NCBI RefSeq assembly: GCF_001545155.1
Contig: NZ_CP014226.1
Span: 2,230,375 to 2,289,817 of the forward strand
Source: Halomonas chromatireducens
GTDB taxonomy: Bacteria > Pseudomonadota > Gammaproteobacteria > Pseudomonadales > Halomonadaceae
Reading direction: 5' to 3'
Length of the DNA stretch: 59,443 nt
Under the pieces are notes generated by a model. That model saw only the letters and a program-made list of their open reading frames with translations, had not been told where the DNA came from and did no database searches. Positions 8,240 to 16,041 of this stretch are shown in pieces (within the stretch, counting starts at the first letter, position 1; every line of letters begins with the position of its first letter). Both the position numbers and the translations under genes were made by a program.

Positions 8240-8617
8240 TCAGAATGTCAGTACCAGCCGGTGCCCGGCAATCAGCGCCGCTATCGATGGCGGCTCAAGG
8301 GGGCTTGCCGGCAGCTGCAGCGTCTCGGTAGACAAGCCCAGGCGGGCGAGTGACGTCGCGTCCAGGAACAGCGACTCGATATCGTACATTGCCAGCATAT
8401 CCAGCGTGGCAGAGGTACCCTTCTGCCCCAGAGGTCCGGCCCCCTGTCCCTTGAGCAGCGCCAGAACCCCATCGCCCTGGAACAGCAGGCTCACGGCCTG
8501 TCCGAAGGCCGCCGCTACCAGGGCGGCATCGAGGCCTTCACGCAACCAGCTGCTGCCGTGGGGCGGATGACGCAATATCACCAGCACATCTCCGTCCAGA
8601 ACGGTCTCTGCCTGCAT
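8240..8617 (-). CDS. tusC: Sulfur relay protein TusC (DsrF)
   Basis: 125 aa DsrF-like subunit of TusBCD. Visible are VLVILRHPPHGSSWLREGLDA, the FQGDGVLALLKGQ segment typical of DsrE-fold proteins, and TLDMLAMYDIESLFLD. ATG 8617 is chosen because GAGGAG lies 7 nt upstream; the in-frame start at 8638 would overlap tusD further. tusD ends 10 nt upstream. Confidence 0.9.
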   Translation of the reverse strand: MQAETVLDGDVLVILRHPPHGSSWLREGLDAALVAAAFGQAVSLLFQGDGVLALLKGQGAGPLGQKGTSATLDMLAMYDIESLFLDATSLARLGLSTETLQLPASPLEPPSIAALIAGHRLVLTF

Positions 8618-8627
8618 CGCATTCTCC

Positions 8628-9020
8628 TCAGGGCGCAAAGGTCACCAGGCGATCGACGCCTAGCCCCAGGTCGATCAGTTGGCCCAGCCCCGTCAGTTCG
8701 AAAGGGGGCTCAACGCTATGGCCCGACTTGCCGTGGCGGGAGGCCTCACGCTCATCGAGCAAACCCCGGCGCAAGGCGGCAGCGATGCAGACCTGAAGCT
8801 GGGTACCGTGCTCCTCGCTCAGCCTTCTCCAGGCGTCCAACAGATGGGGCTCATCCTGAGGGGGCGCCGCCAGCCGTGCGGCGTTATAGACACCATCATG
8901 ATAGAAGAAGACGCAAGCCAGGTGATGCCCCCTGGCCAGGAGGGCCGCGGCAAAGCGCAGTGCGGAATGGGAGGCCTGGCTGCTGTAGGGTGCGCCCTGA
9001 ACGAGCAACGCGTAGCGCAT
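8628..9020 (-). CDS. tusD: Sulfurtransferase TusD (DsrE)
   Basis: 130 aa catalytic subunit of TusBCD. MRYALLVQGAPYSSQASHSALRF is the DsrE start; FFYHDGVYNA and QVCIAAALRRGLL follow, the latter carrying the persulfide-forming cysteine (about residue 78). ATG 9020 has AGGAG 8 nt upstream, so the longer in-frame start at 9041 is rejected. It is the first gene of tusDCBE and is separated from the upstream BAX-inhibitor gene by a hairpin. Confidence 0.93.
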   Translation of the reverse strand: MRYALLVQGAPYSSQASHSALRFAAALLARGHHLACVFFYHDGVYNAARLAAPPQDEPHLLDAWRRLSEEHGTQLQVCIAAALRRGLLDEREASRHGKSGHSVEPPFELTGLGQLIDLGLGVDRLVTFAP

Positions 9021-9045
9021 GGAAGGCTCCTGCCCTAGCAAACGA

Positions 9046-9071
9046 GCAGGCCCCGCCTGAGCGGGGCCTGC
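9046..9071 (-). terminator. Terminator hairpin between the BI-1 gene and tusD
   Basis: GCAGGCCCCGC, a CTGA loop and GCGGGGCCTGC form a perfect 11-bp stem directly downstream of the minus-strand BI-1 gene and just before tusD. The T-tract on the minus strand is weak (TCGTTTGC). It probably ends or attenuates the upstream transcript. Confidence 0.7.
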
Positions 9072-9093
9072 GGATTACACTTCGAACCTGAGA

Positions 9094-9762
9094 TCAGTCG
9101 TTGCTCATGATACCGAGCAGCATCAGCAGGCTGACGAAGAGGTTGTAGATCGAGACGTAGAGCGTGATGGTGGCGAGGATATAGTTGGTTTCCCCGGCAC
9201 GGTGCACGATCTCACTGGTCTGGTAGAGGATTGCCGCTGAGGCGAACAGCACGAAACCGGCCGACACCATCAGCATCAGGGTCGGTATCTGGAAGATCAG
9301 ACCCGCCACCATGGCCAGGATCAGCACGATCGCACCAGCCATCAGGAAATTGCCGAGGAAGCTGAAGTCCTTCTTGGTGATCAGCGCTACGGCAGAGAGG
9401 CCGATGAATGTCAGGCCAGTCATGGCCAGTGCATTCATGATCAGCGCAGCGCCATTTGGCAATGCCAGGTAAGCGCTGAGGATCGGCCCCAGTGTGAAGC
9501 CCATGAAGCCTGTGAAGGCGAACGTGGCTAACAGACCGGCAGCTGAATTGGCCGTCTTATGCACCAGGAACATCAAGCCGTAGGCACCGATGAAGAAAAC
9601 CAGAATGTTCATCCGCTCGACGCCCATGGTCATGGCGACGCCAGCCGTCACAGCGGAAAACAGCAGGGTCATGGCCAGCAGGCCGTAGGTATTGCGCAGC
9701 ACCTTGTTGGTGCTGACTACCTGTGACGTGTGCTGTGCCACATGTGTTTCATTATAGGCCAT
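9094..9762 (-). CDS. yccA: BAX inhibitor-1 / YccA family membrane protein
   Basis: 222 aa integral inner-membrane protein with about seven hydrophobic segments after a hydrophilic N-terminus (MAYNETHVAQHTSQVVSTNKVLRNTYGLLA). YccA in E. coli modulates FtsH proteolysis; BI-1 homologues act as pH-sensitive calcium leak channels. The family region ALITKKDFSFLGNFL and the C-terminal YVSIYNLFVSLL are present. ATG 9762 is used although the frame opens at 9840, because the extension is not family-like. Confidence 0.9.
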   Translation of the reverse strand: MAYNETHVAQHTSQVVSTNKVLRNTYGLLAMTLLFSAVTAGVAMTMGVERMNILVFFIGAYGLMFLVHKTANSAAGLLATFAFTGFMGFTLGPILSAYLALPNGAALIMNALAMTGLTFIGLSAVALITKKDFSFLGNFLMAGAIVLILAMVAGLIFQIPTLMLMVSAGFVLFASAAILYQTSEIVHRAGETNYILATITLYVSIYNLFVSLLMLLGIMSND

Positions 9763-9859
9763 TGATCCAGAGCTCCCTGTAGTTGATCTGAGTGATCTTG
9801 GCAGTGGACAAAGAATGCCGTCGGATGGTTCCCAACGCAACCCCTTAGTTCTGAAAGCC

Positions 9860-10318
9860 TCAACGCACCATCATCGCAGAATTTTCGCCGACGAGCAGCT
9901 GGTTCGCAATATTTCGGGCACTGGGACAGATCGTTGTGTCCTCCTCCACCGCACCTGCATCCACCCAGTGGATTTCACTGGCATCATCACCGGCCACAGC
10001 CGTGCCACCAATCCAGCGGCATCGCACCACCACGATGACGAAATGGCTAAGGAGCCTGCCGTCATCATCGTACTGCCTGTCCTCCACCGCAGTCATGACA
10101 CCCAGTGGCTCGGCTTCAATCGCAGCCTCCTCCCGCACTTCGCGAATCGCGGCGGCCATGAGAGATTCTCCGGGTTCGACCCGCCCCCCGGGCAGAGCCA
10201 GCATGCCGGCATTTGGCGGATGTCGGCGCCGGACCATCAATACATGGCCTTGGTGTAGCAACGCCGCGGAAATCGCCACGCGTGGCGTGATGAGCGGTCT
10301 TGACTGCGGCTTCTCCAT
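9860..10318 (-). CDS. Nudix hydrolase
   Basis: 152 aa pyrophosphohydrolase. The Nudix box follows LPGGRVEPGESLMAAAIREV with REEAAIE; the usual Gly after REE is Ala, while the metal-binding REVREE glutamates are intact. An N-terminal strand, AISAALLHQGHVLMVRRR, precedes it. ATG 10318 has GGAGAGG a few bases upstream. The substrate cannot be told from the sequence; the general look is ADP-ribose- or NTP-type. It stands alone between the BI-1 gene and tRNA-Ser. Confidence 0.88.
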   Translation of the reverse strand: MEKPQSRPLITPRVAISAALLHQGHVLMVRRRHPPNAGMLALPGGRVEPGESLMAAAIREVREEAAIEAEPLGVMTAVEDRQYDDDGRLLSHFVIVVVRCRWIGGTAVAGDDASEIHWVDAGAVEEDTTICPSARNIANQLLVGENSAMMVR

Positions 10319-10393
10319 GGCCCTCTCCTGTCCCGATATGGCGGAAGCCCTTGACCTCATGAGCATAACTGGTAATATTCGCCCCCGTGAGCC

Positions 10394-10483
10394 GGAGGGA
10401 TGGCAGAGCGGTTGAATGCACCGGTCTTGAAAACCGGCGTAGGGTCAAACCTACCCAGGGTTCGAATCCCTGTCCCTCCGCCA
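10394..10483 (+). tRNA. tRNA-Ser (anticodon UGA), CCA encoded
   Basis: A 90-nt class II tRNA. Acceptor strand GGAGGGA (10394-10400) pairs with TCCCTCC (10473-10479), followed by discriminator G and CCA. The anticodon arm CCGGT-CTTGAAA-ACCGG gives TGA. The long variable arm GTAGGGTCAAACCTACC marks serine, and the T loop is GGTTCGAATCC. A strong terminator follows at 10537. Confidence 0.97.
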
Positions 10484-10536
10484 ACTCACCCGAATCATGG
10501 ATAGCTGGGTTGGGTCCCGACCAACCTATCCAACAA

Positions 10537-10583
10537 ACCGCCCATCGCAGCTGAAACGGTAGCGATGGGCGGTTTTTATTTTT
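10537..10583 (+). terminator. Rho-independent terminator of tRNA-Ser
   Basis: ACCGCCCATCGC (10537-10548) pairs with GCGATGGGCGGT (10562-10573) as a perfect 12-bp stem with a 13-nt loop, followed by TTTTATTTTT. This is a textbook intrinsic terminator on the plus strand, 54 bp beyond the tRNA end. Confidence 0.92.
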
Positions 10584-10671
10584 CCCTGCCCTCCCCTGCA
10601 ATGACTCCCGCCTTTTCTTTACCCCAGCACCAAGGACGAAGGGCCAGGGTGAACCGAATGGCCTTGTTGCC

Positions 10672-10932
10672 TCAGTTGGCAAACATCATCACGCTGGCGG
10701 GAGCAAAGAAGAGGACGTAGCCAACAATCATTCCAATTGCAGCCCCGGCGACGCCCTTGATCCTCCCTATCACCGCCCCGAGCAAGGCCAGGGCGGTGGG
10801 CACCAGCATGCCGCCAAAGGCGATGAAAAGATCATGATGGGCATGAGGAGGCCATTGGATGATCATGAAAAAGAAAGTACCTGACACCTGACCAAGGCCT
10901 ATCGCAGCCCACTGCTTCCCAGTCAACCACAT
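10672..10932 (-). CDS. Small hypothetical membrane protein (86 aa)
   Basis: 86 aa beginning MWLTGKQWAAIGLGQVSG. ATG 10932 has GAAGGAG 6 nt upstream, so the longer frame start at 10998 is rejected. About three hydrophobic stretches are visible: residues 9-25, 39-58 (IAFGGMLVPTALALLGAVIG) and 65-85 (AAIGMIVGYVLFFAPASVMMF). A His-rich loop, PPHAHHD, lies between the first two. No family is recognised. It sits between the tRNA-Ser terminator and a 28-aa membrane peptide gene on the same strand. A 7-bp hairpin (10947-10967) precedes its ribosome site. Confidence 0.6.
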   Translation of the reverse strand: MWLTGKQWAAIGLGQVSGTFFFMIIQWPPHAHHDLFIAFGGMLVPTALALLGAVIGRIKGVAGAAIGMIVGYVLFFAPASVMMFAN

Positions 10933-10946
10933 CAATTGCTCCTTCA

Positions 10947-10967
10947 GTAACCTATCCCGAAGGTTAC
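10947..10967 (-). promoter_or_regulatory. Stem-loop just upstream of the 86-aa gene's ribosome site
   Basis: GTAACCT and AGGTTAC form a perfect 7-bp stem with a 7-nt loop, ending about 14 nt before the ATG at 10932 on the minus strand. It could affect translation or be a terminator fragment for the upstream small gene. No function is shown. Confidence 0.35.
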
Positions 10968-11077
10968 GCAATGCAGTCGCACAGGAGAAGTATGACAAGG
11001 GATCATGCAGAGAGACTCAATGCATCAGGAATCGACGCAGGAATAGCAACACTACTGACTTGCCAGGAAAACCGCTC

Positions 11078-11164
11078 CTAGAATATCAACATCAACAGGC
11101 CAATGACGACGACCAGACCAATGAGAAAGATGATACCGGCAGTACTAGCCAAGAATTTCAACAT
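11078..11164 (-). CDS. 28-aa single-pass membrane peptide
   Basis: A short frame, ATG at 11164 and TAG at 11078-11080, preceded by a perfect GGAGG with 5-nt spacing. The product starts MLKFLASTAGIIFLIGLVV and continues as an uninterrupted Val/Ile/Leu/Gly helix to a C-terminal LMLIF, so nearly the whole peptide is one transmembrane segment with one N-terminal Lys. It resembles the many bacterial small membrane proteins and, more loosely, type I toxins. No family is recognised. The ribosome site and hydrophobic pattern argue for a real gene. Confidence 0.5.
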   Translation of the reverse strand: MLKFLASTAGIIFLIGLVVVIGLLMLIF

Positions 11165-11512
11165 GATTACCTCCGTGTACAGGTATTTTTCCTAAGGTTT
11201 TATTGCAAATGAAAAATTTTCTTGCCTTCCCTCTGTGCGCGTATTCCTCTTGCTATCTGCTACCTGCCATTACGTAACAAAACTCAGACTTACACATTAA
11301 TGACTTTTAAACGTTTTTGTTAACTTCCTGATACTCCACGCTTTGCTATAGGAAGACTCAGTAAGGAAAAACATAGTTGCAACTCCGACCTTATTGCAAG
11401 CTTGCCATGCTCTGGTACATCTTTTTTTTCGCCTTTTACAACGCTACCCACCGAGCGAGCCGCTGGAATATGGCATCATGGGGAATACCCCCGAACAAGG
11501 CAAACCCGACAA
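11165..11512. other. 348-bp AT-richer intergenic region
   Basis: Clearly lower in GC than its surroundings, with A/T runs such as TTTTATTGCAAATGAAAAATTTT and a run of eight T at about 11421-11428. On the plus strand TTGCAA (11394-11399) and TACATC (11416-11421) with a 16-nt spacer could be a weak yaeQ promoter. The minus-strand promoter of the 28-aa gene should also lie here, but no strong hexamers stand out. Short frames in it lack ribosome sites. Confidence 0.4.
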
Positions 11513-12058
11513 ATGGCTTCGAAGGCAACGATTCACAAGGCCCAGCTGCAGATTGCTGACATGGATCGACATTACTATGCAGACCACTCGCTGACCGTAG
11601 CACGCCACCCCTCAGAAACCGACGAACGCATGATGGTGCGGTTGCTGGCGTTTTCACGCCATGCAACCGAGTCCTTGGCTTTCGGCCGGGGCCTCAGTAC
11701 CGATGACGAGCCGGACCTCTGGGTGAAGGACCTGACCGGGGCCATCGAGCACTGGATACAGCTCGGCCAGCCTGATGAAAAAGATATTCGCAAGGCCTGC
11801 GGCCGTGCTCGCCAGGTCACGCTCTATACCTACAGTGGGCATGGCGCAGCGCTTTGGTGGGAGCAGCATCACACCAAGCTCGCCGCCCTTCCCAATCTGT
11901 CAGTGATCGATGTCGACACCGCATCGGTTCAAGCATTGGCTGAATTGGCGGCAAGGAGCATGTCGCTGAACTGCACCATTCAGGATGGCATGCTCTGGCT
12001 GGCCAGCCCCGAGCAGTCGGTGGAAGTGACACTCAGCGAACGCCAGCGAGCGAAATGA
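11513..12058 (+). CDS. yaeQ: YaeQ family protein
   Basis: 181 aa, the same length as E. coli YaeQ, a PD-(D/E)XK-nuclease-fold protein of unclear function once reported to suppress rfaH defects. Start MASKATIHKAQLQIADMDRHYY, then HPSETDERMMVRLLAF and EPDLWVKDLTG are the family signature. ATG 11513 is chosen over the frame start at 11402 because it matches the family N-terminus. It is convergent with nhaP2; a 6-bp hairpin (12062-12082) lies between them. Confidence 0.93.
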   Translation: MASKATIHKAQLQIADMDRHYYADHSLTVARHPSETDERMMVRLLAFSRHATESLAFGRGLSTDDEPDLWVKDLTGAIEHWIQLGQPDEKDIRKACGRARQVTLYTYSGHGAALWWEQHHTKLAALPNLSVIDVDTASVQALAELAARSMSLNCTIQDGMLWLASPEQSVEVTLSERQRAK

Positions 12059-12061
12059 AGC

Positions 12062-12082
12062 GGAGCCCGCCCCGCCGGCTCC
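12062..12082. terminator. Weak hairpin between convergent yaeQ and nhaP2
   Basis: GGAGCC-CGCCCCGCC-GGCTCC forms a 6-bp stem in the 40-bp gap between the two stops. It lacks a T-tract on either strand, so its role as terminator is only positional. Confidence 0.35.
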
Positions 12083-12098
12083 ATCCATGGCCAACGGC

Positions 12099-13805
12099 TC
12101 AATAGAGACGCAGACCGACGCGCGTAACCTTGTTGCCTTCCATTTCGCCAACCACCCAGTGTATGCCGTGCCAGTCCACGTCATCCCCTACGACCGGGTG
12201 ACCACCAACTCTCAGGGAGACGAACTCCCCCAGGGTCATGTCACTTTCCCCAGGGCTCAGGGTCAAGCCATAGACGCCTGCGATATCACGCATCAACGCC
12301 TCACCGTCGAAAGTGAAGGTGCCGAAGAAGGCACGCTCCTGCTTGAGCTTGGCATCCCCACTGAAGAGTCGATTCAGCGCAGGCAGATCATCGCTGCGTC
12401 CGATCACGCAAATGACATCGCCCAGCTTCAACCGGGTACTGCCCTTGGGGTGGAGCATGGCATGCTGGCGAAACAGCGCCGATATGACGGCGCCTGATGG
12501 AAAGCGCAGTAGCCGTATTGGTACATCGTCAAGATCCCGATTGTCGACCTGATAGACGAACATTTCGTAGTCGTTCTCAGGCAGGATGCCCAGCGGCCCA
12601 CGGTGGTTGGGCGTCACCCCCACCGGAATTTCCACGCGCATCCAGCGTGCCATGAACGGCAGCGTTCCCCCCTGTATGAGCAGTGACATCAATACCACGG
12701 CAAAGGCGACGTTGAAGTAGAGCCCTGCGTTCTCGACCCCGCCGATTACCGGAAAAATCGCCAGCACGATGGGTACGGCTCCTCGTAGCCCCACCCAGGA
12801 GATGAAGCCGATTTCTCGCCATCGGAACTTGAAAAAGGGCTTGATGGTAACCAGCACCGCCAGAGGCCGAGCCACGAAAATCAATGCAAGGGCTACCAGT
12901 GATGCAGGTAACGCATACTCCAGAAGACCGCTGGGACTGACCAGCAAGCCAAGAATGAGGAACAGCCCAATCTGACTCAGCCAGGCAAGGCCGTCATGTA
13001 CGGGAAGAATGAAATTGAGATGCCGTCCCGGTTGGTTGCCAATCATGAGACCAGTCAGGTAAATCGCCAGGAAGCCACTGCCTCCCAGGATGCTCGTCAG
13101 GCCAAAGACGAAAAAGCCCAACGCCAGTGCCAGCAAGGCGTAAAGGCCCGGCGCCAGATCCAGCCAGCGCAACAGCTTGCCACTCAACCAACCGGCGGCA
13201 AGGCCAATCAGCACCGCCAAGCCAAATTGAGTGACAAGGAACAGCAGAGTGGAAGACACGCCTCGAATATCACCGACCAGCACTTCAACCAGTAGCAGCG
13301 TCAAGAAGATCGCCATGGGATCGTTGGTGCCGGACTCGATTTCCAGAGTAGCACTGACACGTTCGTTGAGATGGACGCCCCGCCCGCTGAGCATCGAGAA
13401 GACGGCGGCCGCATCGGTGGAGCCCACGATGGCTCCCACCAACAGGCCCTGGACGAGAGTAAGACCGAACACCCACATGGCAATAAGACCAACCAGGGCG
13501 CTGGTAACGAACACACCGAGCGTCGCCAGTGACAAGGCCGGCTTGAATGCGACCCGGAAGGTCTTGAGGCGTGTGCGAAGCCCACCGTCCAGCAGGATCA
13601 TGGCCAGCGCAAGGTGACCGATAACAAAGGCCAGGGAGTAATCATCGAACCGGATGCCCAGCACCCCCTCCTCGCCTGCCAGCATCCCCAACCCCAGAAA
13701 GATCAGTAACAGGGGCAGCCCCACCATGGAGGAGAGGCGGCTGGCCAGCACGCTGAGAGCGATTAGAAAACCGCTCAACAGGAAAAGGGTATTGATGGTG
13801 TCCAT
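12099..13805 (-). CDS. nhaP2: Potassium/proton antiporter, NhaP2/CvrA type
   Basis: 568 aa CPA1 antiporter, close to E. coli NhaP2 (578 aa). Twelve or so membrane segments occupy residues 1-390. VGSTDAAAVFSML and LEIESGTNDPMAIFL carry the acidic ion-binding residues of the CPA1 family. A TrkA_C-type regulatory domain follows (NDYEMFVYQVDNRDLDDVPI to VICVIGRSDDL), and the C-terminus (SLRVGGHPVVGDDVDWHGIHWVVGEME) fits a CorC/HlyC-like domain. Expected role is K+/H+ exchange in cell-volume and pH control, fitting a halophile-like host. Confidence 0.9.
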   Translation of the reverse strand: MDTINTLFLLSGFLIALSVLASRLSSMVGLPLLLIFLGLGMLAGEEGVLGIRFDDYSLAFVIGHLALAMILLDGGLRTRLKTFRVAFKPALSLATLGVFVTSALVGLIAMWVFGLTLVQGLLVGAIVGSTDAAAVFSMLSGRGVHLNERVSATLEIESGTNDPMAIFLTLLLVEVLVGDIRGVSSTLLFLVTQFGLAVLIGLAAGWLSGKLLRWLDLAPGLYALLALALGFFVFGLTSILGGSGFLAIYLTGLMIGNQPGRHLNFILPVHDGLAWLSQIGLFLILGLLVSPSGLLEYALPASLVALALIFVARPLAVLVTIKPFFKFRWREIGFISWVGLRGAVPIVLAIFPVIGGVENAGLYFNVAFAVVLMSLLIQGGTLPFMARWMRVEIPVGVTPNHRGPLGILPENDYEMFVYQVDNRDLDDVPIRLLRFPSGAVISALFRQHAMLHPKGSTRLKLGDVICVIGRSDDLPALNRLFSGDAKLKQERAFFGTFTFDGEALMRDIAGVYGLTLSPGESDMTLGEFVSLRVGGHPVVGDDVDWHGIHWVVGEMEGNKVTRVGLRLY

Positions 13806-13951
13806 ACAAGTCTCAAGGCGCGGAGCCCATCATTATGACATGCCAGGGAAGGATGAGCAGCGGACGTCGTCGCTGGCCTTCGACCATTCGGCAAGGCTAA
13901 ACTGGCGCTTCACCGATTGACCGCTACCGCCGCTGGAGACGCACCCATCTC

Positions 13952-15214
13952 ATGGCTAAACCCTATCGATGGTTCGCATTACGCGTTCTGGCCCCACTGG
14001 TCGTGTCGCTGAGCCTCACACCGCTCCCTCTTATTGCCGATTCGTCATCGCCGCCCTCTGCCGCCCTGGATGCTCCTCCATTGTCACTGGAAACCGAGGT
14101 AACGATTCCTCCATCGGCTTTCTACCGGGCTGAAGCCTTGGCCCAGGATCAGCAGCCGCCGCAGCTCCAGCTACCGCCGCTCATCGAAGGACCTTCTTTC
14201 ATAGAGTTGTTCCTGCCAAAGACGCCCGCGTCTATCGAAGAAGCAGAAGATGCCGAGATACCCTCCGTCACCAGCACGCCGGCCGAACCGATCGTACCAC
14301 CACCACTGATCTCCCTGGAGATTACCCTGGATTGGTACCTCAACCTGCAGCATGCCGCCCTGCTGGTAGCACGTGAAAAGGGTATGTTCCTTCGCAGGGG
14401 GTTGGATGTGACCCTGGTCAGCCCAGCGGACCCCAATGTCCCGGCCAAGCTGTTGGCGGCCGGCAGAACCGACTTGGCGCTGGGACGGCAACCGCAGCTG
14501 CACTTGCTGGCCAACAAGGGGCAGCCCCTGGTTCGTGTTGCCACCCTCATCGGAACCCCAATGGCAGGACTGTTGCTGCGTGCCCCCCTGGTCGGCGACA
14601 ACGGTGAACTCAGCCTGGAAGGTATACACCTTGGTTATACCGATCTCGACGGGCGCGATATCCTGCTCTCACGGCTATTGGCCAACGTGCTGACGCTGGA
14701 GAAAGGGCTGGACCTGGTGGACGCACGGGACGTCCACTACTCGGCGCGGGACACCATCAGGGAGGGCGTTGTCGATGGTGTGATGATCAACCACCGCTTC
14801 CTGCTGCCTCGACAACTTCTGGATGAGGGGGTCGCTTCCCATTTCCTGAGCGTCGAAGAGCATGGTATCCCCAGTCATGACGGACTGATCCTGATGGCCA
14901 ACCGGGACAAGCTGAACGGCAACAAGCGTGAGGCCATCCGCTCGCTTATTTCGGCCATAGAAGAGGCCACCCTCTGGATATTCAACCATCCGGAGCGAGC
15001 CTGGGAACTGCTGGCAACGGCAGAGCCGGCGCTGGACGACCCGGCTACCCGTGAGGCCTGGGAACTGATATATCCACGCCTGTCGCTCCAACCAGCCGCC
15101 GTTGACCAGGGGCGCTACTATCGCTTCGAACAATACCTGCTCAATGCGGGTGTGTTCGATACAACCACCCCCCTTGAGCGACTCGCCATCGACCTCGGCG
15201 CTCCCAATCCTTGA
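13952..15214 (+). CDS. NMT1/THI5-like substrate-binding protein with long Pro-rich N-terminal linker
   Basis: 420 aa exported protein. Residues 1-30 are a signal peptide (RWFALRVLAPLVVSLSLTPLPLIA), and residues 31-120 are low-complexity and rich in Pro, Ser and acidic residues. The periplasmic-binding core starts near residue 121 with ITLDWYLNLQHAALLVAREKG, GLDVTLVSPADP and LLAAGRTDLALG, as in the ThiY/NMT1 family that binds pyrimidine or other small substrates. The core ends near residue 400. No ABC permease or ATPase gene adjoins it and no TPP riboswitch is visible upstream, so it is an orphan. The linker of about 90 residues is unusual for the family. Confidence 0.8.
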   Translation: MAKPYRWFALRVLAPLVVSLSLTPLPLIADSSSPPSAALDAPPLSLETEVTIPPSAFYRAEALAQDQQPPQLQLPPLIEGPSFIELFLPKTPASIEEAEDAEIPSVTSTPAEPIVPPPLISLEITLDWYLNLQHAALLVAREKGMFLRRGLDVTLVSPADPNVPAKLLAAGRTDLALGRQPQLHLLANKGQPLVRVATLIGTPMAGLLLRAPLVGDNGELSLEGIHLGYTDLDGRDILLSRLLANVLTLEKGLDLVDARDVHYSARDTIREGVVDGVMINHRFLLPRQLLDEGVASHFLSVEEHGIPSHDGLILMANRDKLNGNKREAIRSLISAIEEATLWIFNHPERAWELLATAEPALDDPATREAWELIYPRLSLQPAAVDQGRYYRFEQYLLNAGVFDTTTPLERLAIDLGAPNP

Positions 15215-15234
15215 GCCCTACTCCGCGATAGGAT

Positions 15235-16017
15235 TCAAGCCTCCTGGGCATCGAGGAAGGCGCTCACCGCCGACTGAAAAGCCTCGGGCTGCTCGGCATG
15301 TAGCCAGTGCCCCGCTTCATCCAGGGTCTTGATCTCGGCTCGGGGCAAGACGCCTCGCAGCACCGGCAGCATCGCATCCGTCACGTAGTCGGATTTCCCC
15401 CCGCGTATCACCAGCGTCGGCCCATCAAAGGCACCGTGCCCTGCCGGCGCCTGCATGATGTCATCGTAGCCGGCCATGATCTCGTCTAGGCCGATACGCA
15501 GCTCGAGGTTGCCGGTGTTGCCTCGCTGAAGGTTAGTCGCCAGGAATAGACGGGTGGTGCGCTCCTCGACGTGCTCGGCCAACAACTCATCGGCCTCACG
15601 ACGGTTGCCGGGCTTGCCCTCCTCCAGGCGACGAAGGCCAGCAAATACCGCGCTGTGTCCATGGCTATAGGCCTGAGGAGCGATATCGGCAACGATCAGG
15701 GATGCGACGCGTTGCGGAGCCAGCCGTGCGAGCGTAATAACCACCTTGCCGCCCATGGAGTGTCCCAGCAGGTGGGCACGCTCGATGTTGAGCCGATCCA
15801 TCAGAGCCAGCAGATCCTGCGCCATCGCTGTGTAGCTCATCCCCTGGACATGGGGGGATCGGCCATGGTTGCGAAGGTCCACGGACACGACTCGCCGGTA
15901 CTCTTGCCACTGCTTGACGTGGCTACGCCAATTGTCGGCGCTTCCCAGTAGTCCATGCACAACGAACAGCGGCGTACCTTCGCCACCGGTGTCCAGGTAG
16001 TTGATTTCGACAGTCAT
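15235..16017 (-). CDS. ybfF: Alpha/beta-hydrolase (YbfF-like esterase)
   Basis: 260 aa. Catalytic features: oxyanion region VVHGLLGSADNW, nucleophile elbow GHSMGGK and final AGHWLHAE with the His. YbfF of E. coli is an esterase active on acyl-CoA and short p-nitrophenyl esters; the physiological substrate is unknown. It lies 24 bp downstream of yhhQ on the same strand. Confidence 0.9.
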   Translation of the reverse strand: MTVEINYLDTGGEGTPLFVVHGLLGSADNWRSHVKQWQEYRRVVSVDLRNHGRSPHVQGMSYTAMAQDLLALMDRLNIERAHLLGHSMGGKVVITLARLAPQRVASLIVADIAPQAYSHGHSAVFAGLRRLEEGKPGNRREADELLAEHVEERTTRLFLATNLQRGNTGNLELRIGLDEIMAGYDDIMQAPAGHGAFDGPTLVIRGGKSDYVTDAMLPVLRGVLPRAEIKTLDEAGHWLHAEQPEAFQSAVSAFLDAQEA

Positions 16018-16041
16018 CGGGCCTCCAGTGCCAGGTTCAAG

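Noticed and set aside
10116..10682. 188-aa frame on the minus strand covering tRNA-Ser
   Set aside because: It runs through the tRNA, its terminator and the Nudix gene and has no ribosome site; a chance frame.
11377..11594. Short plus-strand frames upstream of yaeQ
   Set aside because: No ribosome sites and no hydrophobic or family pattern; they overlap the yaeQ start in other frames.
13806..13951. TPP riboswitch upstream of the ThiY-like gene
   Set aside because: The conserved CTGAGA and GGAACCTGA-type blocks are absent.
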